From: JAXGPP01 sp040766885
GTDB lineage: Bacteria; Planctomycetota; Planctomycetia; Pirellulales; Thermoguttaceae
Assembly (NCBI GenBank): GCA_040766885.1
Contig: JAXGPP010000010.1
Span: 124,001-188,000 of the forward strand
DNA length: 64,000 nt
Reading direction: 5' to 3'
Shown: positions 1-8,548 of the stretch, in pieces
Layout: every line of letters begins with the position of its first letter
Numbering within the stretch: position 1 is the stretch's first letter
Notes under the pieces: generated by a model
Database searches by the model: none
What the model was told of the DNA's origin: nothing
Seen by the model: only the letters and a program-made list of their open reading frames with translations
Program-made: the position numbers and the translations under genes

Positions 1-1866
1 TTCGACAACCCCCGAAAAGCGCTGCTTACTACCGTTAAGGAGGCTGTAGACAACGCCCTCGACGCATGCGAAGAGGCCGGCATACTCCCCGAAGTGTGGG
101 TCCATATCCAGCAGACCGGTGAGAATCGCTACAAGGTTGGTGTCCAGGACAACGGGCCGGGCATCGTGAAGAAGCAGATCCCGCTGATTTTCGGCAAGCT
201 GCTCTACGGCTCCAAGTTCCACCGCCTGAGGATGAGCCGCGGCCAGCAGGGAATCGGCATCAGTGCCGCCGGTATGTACGGGCTTCTCAGCACGGGCAAG
301 CCGGTGAAGATCGTCTCGCGGATCGGAAAGGGGAAGTCGGCCCACTACTACGAGATCCAGATCGACACCAAACGCAACCAGCCCGAGATTCTCAACGGCG
401 GTGGGGAGGGGATCGACATCCCGGCGGGCAACAAGGGGCAGGACCTGATCGCGAAACATGGTATCGAGTGGATCGATGTCGATCATGGCACACGGGTGAC
501 GATTGAGCTGGAGGCCCGCTATCAGCGGGGCCGCGGCAGCGTCGACGAGTACCTGGAACAGACGGCGATCGCCAACCCGCACGTGACGGTCCATTACCTC
601 GATCCGGACGGGAACCAGCGCGAGTACCCCCGCGTGGCGGAGAAGCTGCCGCCGGAGCCGAAGGAGATCAAGCCACATCCCTACGGCGTCGAGTTGGGCC
701 GCTTGGTGGCCATGCTCAAGGACGGCAAGGCAGGGACGATCAGCCAGTTTCTCACCGAGTCGTTTTGCCGCGTTTCACCGGCCGCGGCTCGCAAAATCTG
801 CCAGACGGCAAAGATCAGCACTCGGTCGAGCACCAGGAAGATCGGCCGCCACGAGGCTGAGTCGCTCTACAAGTCGCTCCAGGCGGTGCGACTGCCGTCG
901 CCGGCCACCGATTGCATCTGCCCGATCGGCGAAGAACTGATCCTCAAAGGGCTGCACCAGGTCGTGCCGGGCGAGTTTTACGCCGCCGCCACCCGTCCGC
1001 CGGCCGTCTACCGCGGCAACCCGTTCCAGATCGAGGTCGGTCTGGCCTATGGTGGGGCGCCGATCGTCTATCGCGTTTCGCGCGATACGCTCGTCGAGAT
1101 GCTCGAGCAGAGCGATGCTCGGACGCTGCGTCAGTTCCTTGCTAGTGCCTTCGAAGGCATGGGGCTCGACGCCGCCGACAAGATCCTCGCCCAGGCCAAG
1201 GTGCCCACCCGGGTGTCGCCGGGCAAGCTCAAGAAAGCCGACATCGAACACCTGCACGAAGCGCTCCAGCACGTCAACATCAACGAAGGGCAGACGATGA
1301 ACGTGCTGCGGTACGCCAACCGCGTGCCGCTGCAATTTCAGGCTGGCGCATGCGCCATTACGCAGACGATCCTCGCCACGAACTGGCGATCGTACGGCTT
1401 GGGGCAGAGCCGCGGCTCCCTTCCCCGCGGCCCGGTTACCGTCATGGTCCACATCGCCAGCGTTTGGGTGCCGTTCACCAGCGAATCGAAGGAAGCCATC
1501 GCATCTTACCCGGAGATCCAGAAGGAACTCCGCCTGGCCCTCCAGGCGGTGGGCCGAAAGCTGGGCATGTACATGCGGCGGCGGCAACGGGTAAAGCATG
1601 AGGGAGAGCGCCGCAACATCTTTCTCCGCTACCTGGGCGAAGTGGCCAGCGCGGTGAGCGACATCAACGCTGTCGACCGCGAATCCCTTTACGAGCAATT
1701 ACTCGACGTGGCCAAGCGAAAGACGATTCAAGCGGACATGAAGCTCGACGATCGCGGCCGTCCGATCGACGAGGAAGAACACGATTACGGCGAGAACGTG
1801 CTGGTGGTCGACCCCGCCAGCCGTGCCGCCCAAGCCCCGCCGAGCGGAAACGGAGAAGCGCACTGA
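1..1866 (+). CDS. top6B: DNA topoisomerase VI subunit B (5' end beyond window)
   Basis: ATPase subunit of the type IIB topoisomerase, which passes one duplex through a break made by subunit A. The frame is open from base 1, so the start lies left of the window; 621 codons are visible. GHKL ATPase motifs are clear: the N-box near residues 13-21 (KEAVDNALD), the G1 box DNGPGI at 50-55 and the ATP-lid motif RGQQGIGISA at 80-89. Length and motif order match archaeal Top6B, followed by H2TH and transducer regions. The GTG at base 94 is too late to be the start because the N-box precedes it. Subunit A follows after 159 bases in the same direction, the usual B-A order. Topo VI is typical of Archaea and plants and patchy in bacteria, so an acquired origin is likely (family knowledge). 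The B-subunit identification is secure. Confidence 0.95.
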   Translation, partial: FDNPRKALLTTVKEAVDNALDACEEAGILPEVWVHIQQTGENRYKVGVQDNGPGIVKKQIPLIFGKLLYGSKFHRLRMSRGQQGIGISAAGMYGLLSTGKPVKIVSRIGKGKSAHYYEIQIDTKRNQPEILNGGGEGIDIPAGNKGQDLIAKHGIEWIDVDHGTRVTIELEARYQRGRGSVDEYLEQTAIANPHVTVHYLDPDGNQREYPRVAEKLPPEPKEIKPHPYGVELGRLVAMLKDGKAGTISQFLTESFCRVSPAAARKICQTAKISTRSSTRKIGRHEAESLYKSLQAVRLPSPATDCICPIGEELILKGLHQVVPGEFYAAATRPPAVYRGNPFQIEVGLAYGGAPIVYRVSRDTLVEMLEQSDARTLRQFLASAFEGMGLDAADKILAQAKVPTRVSPGKLKKADIEHLHEALQHVNINEGQTMNVLRYANRVPLQFQAGACAITQTILATNWRSYGLGQSRGSLPRGPVTVMVHIASVWVPFTSESKEAIASYPEIQKELRLALQAVGRKLGMYMRRRQRVKHEGERRNIFLRYLGEVASAVSDINAVDRESLYEQLLDVAKRKTIQADMKLDDRGRPIDEEEHDYGENVLVVDPASRAAQAPPSGNGEAH

Positions 1867-2025
1867 AAAACCTGTCGGCGCCCGCCCGCCTGCAGACCTA
1901 TCGAGCGTTGCATCGGCAGTGGGCAAGGCGAACCGCCGCGGAACCGGGATTGACGGCGGTGGCCCGCGAGCTCGCTTTCAAGACAACCACCCAATAAACG
2001 CAAAGAACCAGGCACTATTCTCTCC

Positions 2026-3174
2026 ATGGCCAAAAAACAAAAGCCCAAGCAGTCATCTCCCGCACCGGCGGTCAAGCTGACCGACCGCGACAAGAAGACC
2101 ATGGGGCAGATCACGTCCCTGGCAAATAATGTGGTGAAAGCGGCCGAGACGCGGCGCGATCCGCACCTCGATATCCCGTCGCGCACGCTTTCCAACGTGC
2201 GCTACAACCAGAGCAAGCGGTTCATCGAGATGGGCTCGAGCACCAACCGCCGCCAGCTCTTCAATCTGAGCCAGGCCAAGAGCTACATGCAGACGATGCT
2301 CGTGGCCAGCGGGGCGAAGAAGCTCATTGAGCAGGGGAAGACCGGCAGCATCCGCCAGATGTTCTACATGCTCAAGCACACGATACCGGGCACCCGCGAG
2401 GAGACTTTCAACGATCAGGACGAGTGCGATCCGATCATCGAGGACGTGGAGGTCGCGCTCAACTCGTTGCGCGAGGAATTGCACGTCTTCGCGTCGAACC
2501 GCGGCACAATGGCCGGTGAGATCACCTTCACCGACACCGGCGATACGATCGACTGCAGCCGCATGGGTTCCGGCGGATACAGCATCCCCTCGATCGTCGA
2601 GCCCGACGTCATCCAGTTCGGCAAGTGCGGCGCGAAGTTCGTCCTGCATGTCGAAAAGGACACCGTCTGGCGGCGCTTCAACGAGGACAAGTTCTGGCGC
2701 GAGCACAAGTGCATTCTCACGCACGGCGGCGGGCAGCCGTCGCGCGGCGTGCGGAGGCTCCTCTACCGGCTGCACAACGAGTTGGGACTGCCCGTCTACT
2801 GTGTGTTGGACAACGATCCCTGGGGATACTACATCTACAGCGTCATCAAGCAGGGCTCGATCAACCTCGCCTATGAGTCGCAGCGGATGGCGATCCCCGA
2901 CGCCAAGTTCGTCGGCCTGCGGTCGATCGATTTCGAACGATGCCAGTTGTCGAACAGCGTAAAGATCGACCTCAGCGAGACCGACCGCAAGCGGGCCAGG
3001 CAGATCGCCGCGTATCCCTGGTTCGCCAAGAAGAAGGCGTGGCAGAAAGAGATCGAGAAGATGCTCTCCAACGGCTTCAAACTGGAAGTCGAAGCCCTGG
3101 TCTCCAAGGACATCAGCTACGTCACCCAGGAATACGTCCCCGCCCGGCTGGCCGAGCGCGATTTTCTTGATTGA
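2026..3174 (+). CDS. top6A: DNA topoisomerase VI subunit A (Spo11-like)
   Basis: Catalytic DNA-cleaving subunit of topoisomerase VI, partner of the upstream subunit B. The protein has 382 residues, a usual length. The motif around residues 108-116 (SIRQMFYML) matches the 5Y-CAP catalytic site, with Tyr114 as the residue that attacks DNA. The Toprim domain has its acidic glutamate at about 210 (HVEKD) and the metal-binding pair in DNDPWG at 262-267. The N-terminal 20 residues are Lys- and Pro-rich and probably disordered. The start ATG follows a long non-coding gap after subunit B, and I see no strong Shine-Dalgarno sequence. The two subunits together should form an A2B2 enzyme acting on chromosomal DNA. 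Identity is secure; its physiological role beside DNA gyrase is unknown from this sequence. Confidence 0.95.
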   Translation: MAKKQKPKQSSPAPAVKLTDRDKKTMGQITSLANNVVKAAETRRDPHLDIPSRTLSNVRYNQSKRFIEMGSSTNRRQLFNLSQAKSYMQTMLVASGAKKLIEQGKTGSIRQMFYMLKHTIPGTREETFNDQDECDPIIEDVEVALNSLREELHVFASNRGTMAGEITFTDTGDTIDCSRMGSGGYSIPSIVEPDVIQFGKCGAKFVLHVEKDTVWRRFNEDKFWREHKCILTHGGGQPSRGVRRLLYRLHNELGLPVYCVLDNDPWGYYIYSVIKQGSINLAYESQRMAIPDAKFVGLRSIDFERCQLSNSVKIDLSETDRKRARQIAAYPWFAKKKAWQKEIEKMLSNGFKLEVEALVSKDISYVTQEYVPARLAERDFLD

Positions 3175-3246
3175 GCGGTAACCGGGGAGCAGCCTGAAAG
3201 CAGGCGGAGGGCCGATTCCGAGCACGCGGCAGAAGCCCTTGAAGAG

Positions 3247-3663
3247 GTGGGCCAGGTGAAGGGTGCGGAATTCAAAACTCCGCGAAGGCTGCAGGTCAGC
3301 TTGCGGTCGTGCCTCATCGCCACTGCCCTCCTGGCGGTCGTTCTGGCGACCATGCTTCCCGTCATTCGAATGTGGCAGTCGTGGCGCACTGTAACCATTG
3401 TGGCGAGGCTCACGTCGTCGGGGGGTGTTCGGTGGGGCGACGGCACCGTTCCCCTCTCCGCCTTCGGGCCGGAACTCCAGCGAGCCGCGACCCGCTTGCG
3501 GTCCAGAGGGTTCAAGCCCCGATTGCTCATCGAGTGTTACAGCGACACCGGCCAGCCGGATGTCGAAAAGCTCAAGGAGATGGGCCGCGCGGCCGGATTC
3601 AAATCGATCGAGACCGTCCGCCTGGGCTGGACTTCTCCGCCGGAATCGGAGAAACTGGAGTAG
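3247..3663 (+). CDS. Small membrane-anchored protein with ExbD/TolR-like C-terminus
   Basis: A 138-residue protein from a GTG start; a GTG at 3256 is an alternative. One hydrophobic segment lies at about residues 22-40 (SCLIATALLAVVLATMLP), preceded by basic residues, so an inner-membrane anchor with the rest outside is likely. The C-terminal part (residues 50-138) has the feel of the ExbD/TolR periplasmic domain: a short glycine-containing strand, a PLSAF-like helix start, then an alternating strand and VEKLKEMGRAAGF helix. This is a pattern judgement, not a confirmed match, and no ExbB partner is next to it. The following gene (3729) also starts with a membrane anchor, and the two could be co-transcribed. 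Function unknown. Confidence 0.6.
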   Translation: MGQVKGAEFKTPRRLQVSLRSCLIATALLAVVLATMLPVIRMWQSWRTVTIVARLTSSGGVRWGDGTVPLSAFGPELQRAATRLRSRGFKPRLLIECYSDTGQPDVEKLKEMGRAAGFKSIETVRLGWTSPPESEKLE

Positions 3664-3728
3664 GTGGGAAAACCCGGTTTCGGGCTTCGTCGTTAGCAGC
3701 GTCCACCAGCTGTGGGGAGGCATGCAGG

Positions 3729-5348
3729 ATGAGCAAACGCCGTTGGATACTTGCTGGGGGCGTCTCTGTCATCCTCATCGCTGGTATTCTGGCCTACGGT
3801 CTCGACCTGTTCCCGCTGCCGGCGGTCGACGACGGAGACTTCCCGCTCCACAGCGTCTCGGTGTTCACCGAGGACGCCCGCTCGGGCCTGCAGTACCTGG
3901 CCCGAGGCGAGCACGCCCGGTGGCACGCTGGACCGGACGAAGAAGTGTTCTGGGTCAGCGAAGACACCCACTGGAAGACTGCTCCCCATGAGGAAGTGAA
4001 GGCATATCCGAAGCTGAGTTCCAGCCGACCGCTCTACGGCGCGATCGACTTGGGCCCGGGTCGCATTTGGCCGGATAGGGAAGCGAAGCGGCATTTCGTC
4101 GCCGACGAGTCGGCGGGTACCGGCCGAGGCTACGACCGGCTGTACTTCGATGCCAACGACGATCTCGACCTTACGAACGACCCTCCGTCCGCGCCCATGG
4201 AGAGCCCGCCGTCGCCGTCGCATCGCTACAGTCACTGGGGAGAGAACACGGTTTTCGCCCCCGTCAGCATTCCGATGGATTATGGCCCCGGCGTCGGCAC
4301 GCGACCGTTTGAGATCCTGCCGAGGCTGGATATTGAGGACGGCCGCGTCTCGATGTTCTTCGTGAACCCCGAGGCACGCATGGGAACGATCCGGATGGGA
4401 CGCCGTCGGTTCGGAGCCCTCATCGCGCAGTCGGAGAACCTGACCGGGAGATACGACACTCCCGCGGCCGACTGCTACCTCCTGACGAGTGGTTTCCGCC
4501 GGTATCCCCTTGTGCAGCGTTGGTGGGGCGATGAACGCCTCGCTTCGTTCCGACTGGTCGACGGAACATTCTATACGCTCTCCGTCACGCCCACGGGAGA
4601 CACGCTCAAGGTTCGGCGGTACCGGGGCGATCTGGGACTGGTGCAAGTGACGCCAGGCGGCCGGACAATCAGCGGGGCGGAGATGTCCGGGTCGCTTCGC
4701 TCGGCATCGACCACAGTGCCTGTCGGCAGGCTGCCGTACGCCACCGGCCGGCTGGAAAAGGTCAAGGAGTGCCAGGTGCCCGTGGGCGACTACCTGCCGG
4801 AACAACTGCGATTCCGCTACGGCCGGCTCCAATTCTGGCTCACCGACAACTACCACGTTGATGGCGGCAAACGCGGCGCGATCGGCAATCCGCCGGTTTA
4901 CGCCATTCGCGTCCGCAAGGACAAACCCTTCAGGTTCGACTTCTCCAACCGGCCCGAAGTGCTGTTCGCCAGTCCCGCCAGAGACCAGACGCTCAAGCCG
5001 GGTGACGAACTTACCGTCGCAGCGGTGCTGATCGATCCGGAGCTCAATACGATGATCCGCGGGCTGGACGACACCACGCGGAAGCAAAGCCGCAAGTTCG
5101 GCGACCGCACGATCGAACAAGACCTGTCGCTCGACCCCACGGTCACCATCTCTGATGCGTCCGGCCGGAAAGTGGCCGAGGGCACGATGCCGTTCGGCTG
5201 AGATGGCACCTGCGGGTACTCGTGGCGGGTGCCCAACGACATCAATCTGGCGGAAGGCCGGGAGTTCACGATTACCGTGACGTATGACACCTTGGAGCTT
5301 TACGGCAAAGTGGTCGGATCGCGGACGTTCCAACTTGCGCCGAACTGA
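3729..5348 (+). CDS. Membrane-anchored protein with in-frame UGA (candidate selenoprotein or nonsense mutant)
   Basis: The start ATG at 3729 opens a protein with one N-terminal membrane segment (residues 6-26) and a long extracytoplasmic region of beta-rich character; I do not recognise the family. The conventional stop is the TGA at 5199-5201 after 490 codons. The same frame continues without a stop for 49 sensible codons (DGTCGYSWRVP at the junction, ending ...TFQLAPN) to a TGA at 5346-5348. The UGA sits four residues before a Cys (U-D-G-T-C), as expected for a Sec/Cys redox or metal site. Bases 5214-5234 can form a 7-bp hairpin with loop CGTGGCG, 19 bases after the UGA, within the spacing reported for bacterial SECIS elements. 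The alternatives are a nonsense mutation or a consensus error. If the UGA is a true stop, the CDS is 3729-5201. Confidence 0.6.
5202..5236 (+). promoter_or_regulatory. SECIS-like hairpin directly after the in-frame UGA
   Basis: Two competing folds exist. Stem A pairs 5205-5210 (GGCACC) with 5228-5233 (GGTGCC), extendable by 3 pairs. Stem B pairs 5214-5220 with 5228-5234, leaving loop 5221-5227 with a G in its second position, 19 bases from the UGA. Stem B meets the bacterial SECIS rules as I recall them (loop 16-37 bases from UGA, a G in the first two loop positions). This is a drawn fold, not a computed one. Confidence 0.4.
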
Positions 5349-5374
5349 ACCCTAAGCCTGTTTTCCCATCTGTT

Positions 5375-5463
5375 GGGACGAGTCGTCCCCTGCCTTCGCG
5401 GGGGCAAGTTGTCTCTTCCGCCGACGAGACGTATCCTAAGGATTTACCGTCTCGCGTCGCCGC
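5375..5463. promoter_or_regulatory. Inverted repeats in the leader of glyA
   Basis: Two dyads precede glyA. Bases 5375-5389 form GGGACGA-G-TCGTCCC. Bases 5426-5463 form a nested stem: GAGACG (5426-5431) pairs with CGTCTC (5458-5463) and encloses ATCC-TAA-GGAT (5433-5443). The second lies 22 bases before the glyA ATG, so it would be in the 5' leader. It does not resemble a glycine or THF riboswitch that I know; it could be an operator or the end of an upstream terminator. Confidence 0.35.
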
Positions 5464-5485
5464 TTCCCCAGGAAAGACGAGCTCC

Positions 5486-6796
5486 ATGGCCGAGTCCGCC
5501 GAGCGCTACCCCCACCTCAAGCAGTCCGATCCCGACGTCTACCGTATGATCCAGCGGCAAACGGAGCTTGAGGCGACGACGCTCAAGATGATCCCTTCGG
5601 AAAACCTCACCTCGTTCGCTGTCCTCGAGGCAACCGGCTCGATCCTCACCAACAAGTACGCCGAGGGCTACCCGGGCGCGCGGTATTACGAGGGGAACGA
5701 GGTGATGGACGAGATCGAGAATCTCGCCATCGAGCGGGCCAAGGCCCTGTTTGGAGCCGAGCACGCCAACCTGCAGCCGCTCTCCGGTTCGCCCGCCAAT
5801 CAGGCAGCTTGCCGGGCGGTGTGCCGCGCCGGCGACAAGATCATGGGCATGCCCGTGCCCGAGGGTGGCCACCTCACCCACGGCTGGAAAGTGAATTTTT
5901 CGGGCACGGATTACGTTCAGGTCCCCTATGGCCCCGATCCCGAGACGGGCCTTTTGGACTACGACCAGATTCGCGACATCGCCCGTCGCGAGCGGCCGCG
6001 AATGATCTGGGTTGGCGCGACGGCCTATCCCCGCGTGTTCAACTACGAGTGCTTCGCCGAGATCGCCCGCGAGATCGAAGCCTACCTGGTGGCCGATATC
6101 GCCCACATCGCCGGCCTGGTCGCGGCGGGGGCGCACCCCAACCCGACGCCCTTGTGCGAGATGGTGACCACCACGATCCACAAGTCGCTCCGCGGCCCAC
6201 GTGCGGCGATGATCCTCTCGAAGATTGAGGATCCCTACCAGGCGAAGTACTTCCCCGACAGCAAGCTCAACCTGGCCAAGCGGATCGACCGGGCGGTGTT
6301 TCCGGGCCTGCAGGGCGGGCCGCACATGCATGCCATCGCTGCCGCGGCCGTGTGCTTCAAGGAAGCAGCTACCGACGAATTCCGCCAGTATGGTCACCAG
6401 GTGGTCGCTAATGCCCGGCATCTGGCCGCCTGCCTGGTCGAGCGAGGGTACCGGCTGGCCAGCGGTGGCACCGACAACCATCTCCTCATCCTCGACTTCC
6501 GCTCCAGCGAGTTCACCGGCAAGCAAGTGGCCCAGGCACTGTCCAAAGCGGGCATTATCGCCAACTTCAACATGGTGCCCGGCGATCATCGCAAGCCGTT
6601 CGTCACCAGCGGCGTCCGCATGGGCACGCCGGCCCTCACATCGATGGGCATGAAAGAGCCGGAGATGGAAAGAATCGCCGGCTGGATCGACCGCGTCTGC
6701 CGCGCGCTGCCCAATGTCGACGGCGAAGCCGCCAGCGTCCGCCGCGAGATCGCCGACCTCTGCTCCCACTTCCGCGTGCCCGGCATCCGCGAGTAA
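5486..6796 (+). CDS. glyA: Serine hydroxymethyltransferase
   Basis: PLP enzyme converting serine plus tetrahydrofolate to glycine plus 5,10-methylene-THF, cytosolic, central to one-carbon metabolism. The protein has 436 residues, close to the bacterial norm. Family motifs are in order: the N-terminal MIPSENLTS at 35-43, TNKYAEGYPGARYYEG at 55-70, DIAHIAGLVA at 204-213 (Asp204 contacts the pyridine nitrogen), and TTTIHKSLRGPRA with the PLP lysine at 233. The start ATG follows AGGAAAG about 10 bases upstream. It stands alone, with structured leader DNA upstream and two hairpins downstream separating it from a convergent lipoprotein gene. Identity is secure. Confidence 0.97.
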   Translation: MAESAERYPHLKQSDPDVYRMIQRQTELEATTLKMIPSENLTSFAVLEATGSILTNKYAEGYPGARYYEGNEVMDEIENLAIERAKALFGAEHANLQPLSGSPANQAACRAVCRAGDKIMGMPVPEGGHLTHGWKVNFSGTDYVQVPYGPDPETGLLDYDQIRDIARRERPRMIWVGATAYPRVFNYECFAEIAREIEAYLVADIAHIAGLVAAGAHPNPTPLCEMVTTTIHKSLRGPRAAMILSKIEDPYQAKYFPDSKLNLAKRIDRAVFPGLQGGPHMHAIAAAAVCFKEAATDEFRQYGHQVVANARHLAACLVERGYRLASGGTDNHLLILDFRSSEFTGKQVAQALSKAGIIANFNMVPGDHRKPFVTSGVRMGTPALTSMGMKEPEMERIAGWIDRVCRALPNVDGEAASVRREIADLCSHFRVPGIRE

Positions 6797-6801
6797 AGTA
6801 G

Positions 6802-6845
6802 GCCCGCAGTCCCCTGCGGGCTCTCTGGCAGGCTGAAAGCCTGCC
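6802..6845. terminator. Paired hairpins between convergent genes
   Basis: Two perfect stems lie back to back between the stops of glyA and the lipoprotein gene: GCCCGCAG/CTGCGGGC (6802-6821) and GGCAGGC-TGAAA-GCCTGCC (6827-6845). Neither has a strong T-run, so they are probable bidirectional terminators or dispersed palindromes. A shorter relative of the second (CAGCCTGAAAGCAGG) is at about 3189-3202. Confidence 0.5.
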
Positions 6846-6891
6846 CATTGCCGCCGACTCCAGCGGCGCATCACACGCTCTGCATCCGGAA

Positions 6892-8331
6892 TTACTTGGC
6901 CCGGAGCGTGATCTCGGTCGTCTCGCCTCCTTTCAGGTCGACCGTGATCGGATCGCTCTGTTGGTCGTCGCTGCCGGGGTTCGGTCGTCCGGTGATGATG
7001 TAACGCTCCGGCGGGACATCCTTGTACGTGATCTGGTTACCCGTATCGATCATTCCTGAGCCGGACCACTTTCCTACCGCCTCTCCGCCTTCCGGTTCCA
7101 TTTCCACGATGTACGCCTCAGGACGTTCCTTTCCGGCGAAGTCGACGGTGACACGCACGGCCGCCGACCGCATCATGCTGAGCGCGACGTCTTGCATCGG
7201 CGTGACGATCGGCTGGCCAAGGCCGGGGCGACAGTACCCTTGTTTGCGGAGCCAGACGGAAGCCTTTCCCACCGGAACCATGTCGATGCGAAAACGGCCG
7301 TCGGAATCGGTCTTCGCCGCATATTCGTGGGGCGCCTGGTAGCGCCCACCGCCCGCGACTGCAACGTTTGCCAGCCGAACCTCCACGTCGGGAAGCGCGT
7401 TGCCGGCGTCGTCGGTTATCCGACCGGCAACTGTCGCCGCCCGTGCTAATCCACCGTCGAACGATTGCCAACTTGGCTGTCCGTCGGTTCGCACATAGCC
7501 GACCACTCTTGACACGTAACCGTCGGCCGTGACGACGACACGGTGCCATCCTGCCGGCGTGTTCTTGAGCACCCAGCGGCCTTCCCTATCGGCGGCCACT
7601 TCGGTTACAGCGACATATCGATAGCCGCCCTCCGGTGCTTGTTCGACCCGTTCCAGTCGCATCCGCGTGGCAACTGGGGTGCCGGTATCCAAGTCGGTGA
7701 CTCTCCCTTGGAGCACGGTCCCATCGGCCGGCGCGAACCCATGCGTTTCCAATCGCTCGTCGACTACTTCGAGGCCCTTGGGAACGGTCACCTCCGACCA
7801 GCGGACGTTGCCGCCGGTGTATACGTCGATCTGTGCCGGCGGGCCCTCCTCGGCTTCGCCCATATCGGCCGGTTTGAGATCAGCCGGAAGGCTGCGCAGA
7901 CGCTGCCAGCTATCCGGCCGCCAGACCATCAAAACCCAGTCGATTTGCGCGGTCTGCTGTTTGGCCGGCTCGCGGTTCGGGTTGAGCCAGAAGCTGTGGC
8001 CGACGCCGTCGTGGACCACTAGTCGTTTGACTTTCACCTCCAGCTTCGCGAATTCGGCCAATACGGCGTTCAGAGCCTGCGCGTCGCCGCGGCATTCGGC
8101 GTGCCACTGGCCGCCGCCGAAGGGTGGACCTTCCCAATACGCAACGCGCCCCGGGTGGTTGAAGATCGCCGCCGCTCCGGCAGGCCAACCCGGATCCGGG
8201 ATTGGCTCGTTCCCTTCTCCGCCGGTAATCAGGCCAAACGCCGTCCCGCAGCCAGCCAACGTCATTGTGACGGCGACGACTACCGCCGCCGCTTGTGCCG
8301 CTCGAAATCGCAAGAGCCTTCTCCCCCACAC
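6892..8331 (-). CDS. Lipoprotein with carboxypeptidase-regulatory-like (CarbopepD_reg) domains
   Basis: A 479-residue exported lipoprotein. The N-terminus has basic residues, a hydrophobic core (AAAVVVAVTMT) and a lipobox LAGC near residues 25-28. The middle region (about 60-190) is not recognised. From about residue 205 there are at least two immunoglobulin-like regulatory modules (VLQGRVTDLDTGTPVATRMRL and a second starting AGRITDDAGNALPDVEVRL), each with the G-x-V/I-x-D start and the glycine-rich turn typical of carboxypeptidase regulatory-like or Cna-B-like folds. These usually act as adhesion or transport accessory modules in planctomycetes. It is monocistronic, convergent with glyA and divergent from the MDR dehydrogenase gene. 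Function unknown. Confidence 0.75.
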   Translation of the reverse strand: MWGRRLLRFRAAQAAAVVVAVTMTLAGCGTAFGLITGGEGNEPIPDPGWPAGAAAIFNHPGRVAYWEGPPFGGGQWHAECRGDAQALNAVLAEFAKLEVKVKRLVVHDGVGHSFWLNPNREPAKQQTAQIDWVLMVWRPDSWQRLRSLPADLKPADMGEAEEGPPAQIDVYTGGNVRWSEVTVPKGLEVVDERLETHGFAPADGTVLQGRVTDLDTGTPVATRMRLERVEQAPEGGYRYVAVTEVAADREGRWVLKNTPAGWHRVVVTADGYVSRVVGYVRTDGQPSWQSFDGGLARAATVAGRITDDAGNALPDVEVRLANVAVAGGGRYQAPHEYAAKTDSDGRFRIDMVPVGKASVWLRKQGYCRPGLGQPIVTPMQDVALSMMRSAAVRVTVDFAGKERPEAYIVEMEPEGGEAVGKWSGSGMIDTGNQITYKDVPPERYIITGRPNPGSDDQQSDPITVDLKGGETTEITLRAK

Positions 8332-8548
8332 GGCAGTGTCTCCTGTACTTGGTGCCCATCACCAAAGACGGGCCAGAGCGGCAAACCGTTTCGGCATTCT
8401 CGCTGGCGTGCAGTTCGGGGCCGCTCTACGGAAGGCGGACCGTACCGCTTAGCCCATCTATCTGGGGAGTCCGACGCGCCACGGGATAGACCCGCGACTC
8501 TAGAATACTATCGCTCTGCTCACTCACCACAACCCGGATGTTCGATCC

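Noticed and set aside
2053..3723. 556-residue minus-strand frame over top6A
   Set aside because: Antisense to a gene with complete catalytic motifs; composition typical of a reverse-frame shadow.
5426..5463. Glycine or tetrahydrofolate riboswitch before glyA
   Set aside because: The dyads are simple nested stems without the conserved core bases of either riboswitch class that I can recognise.
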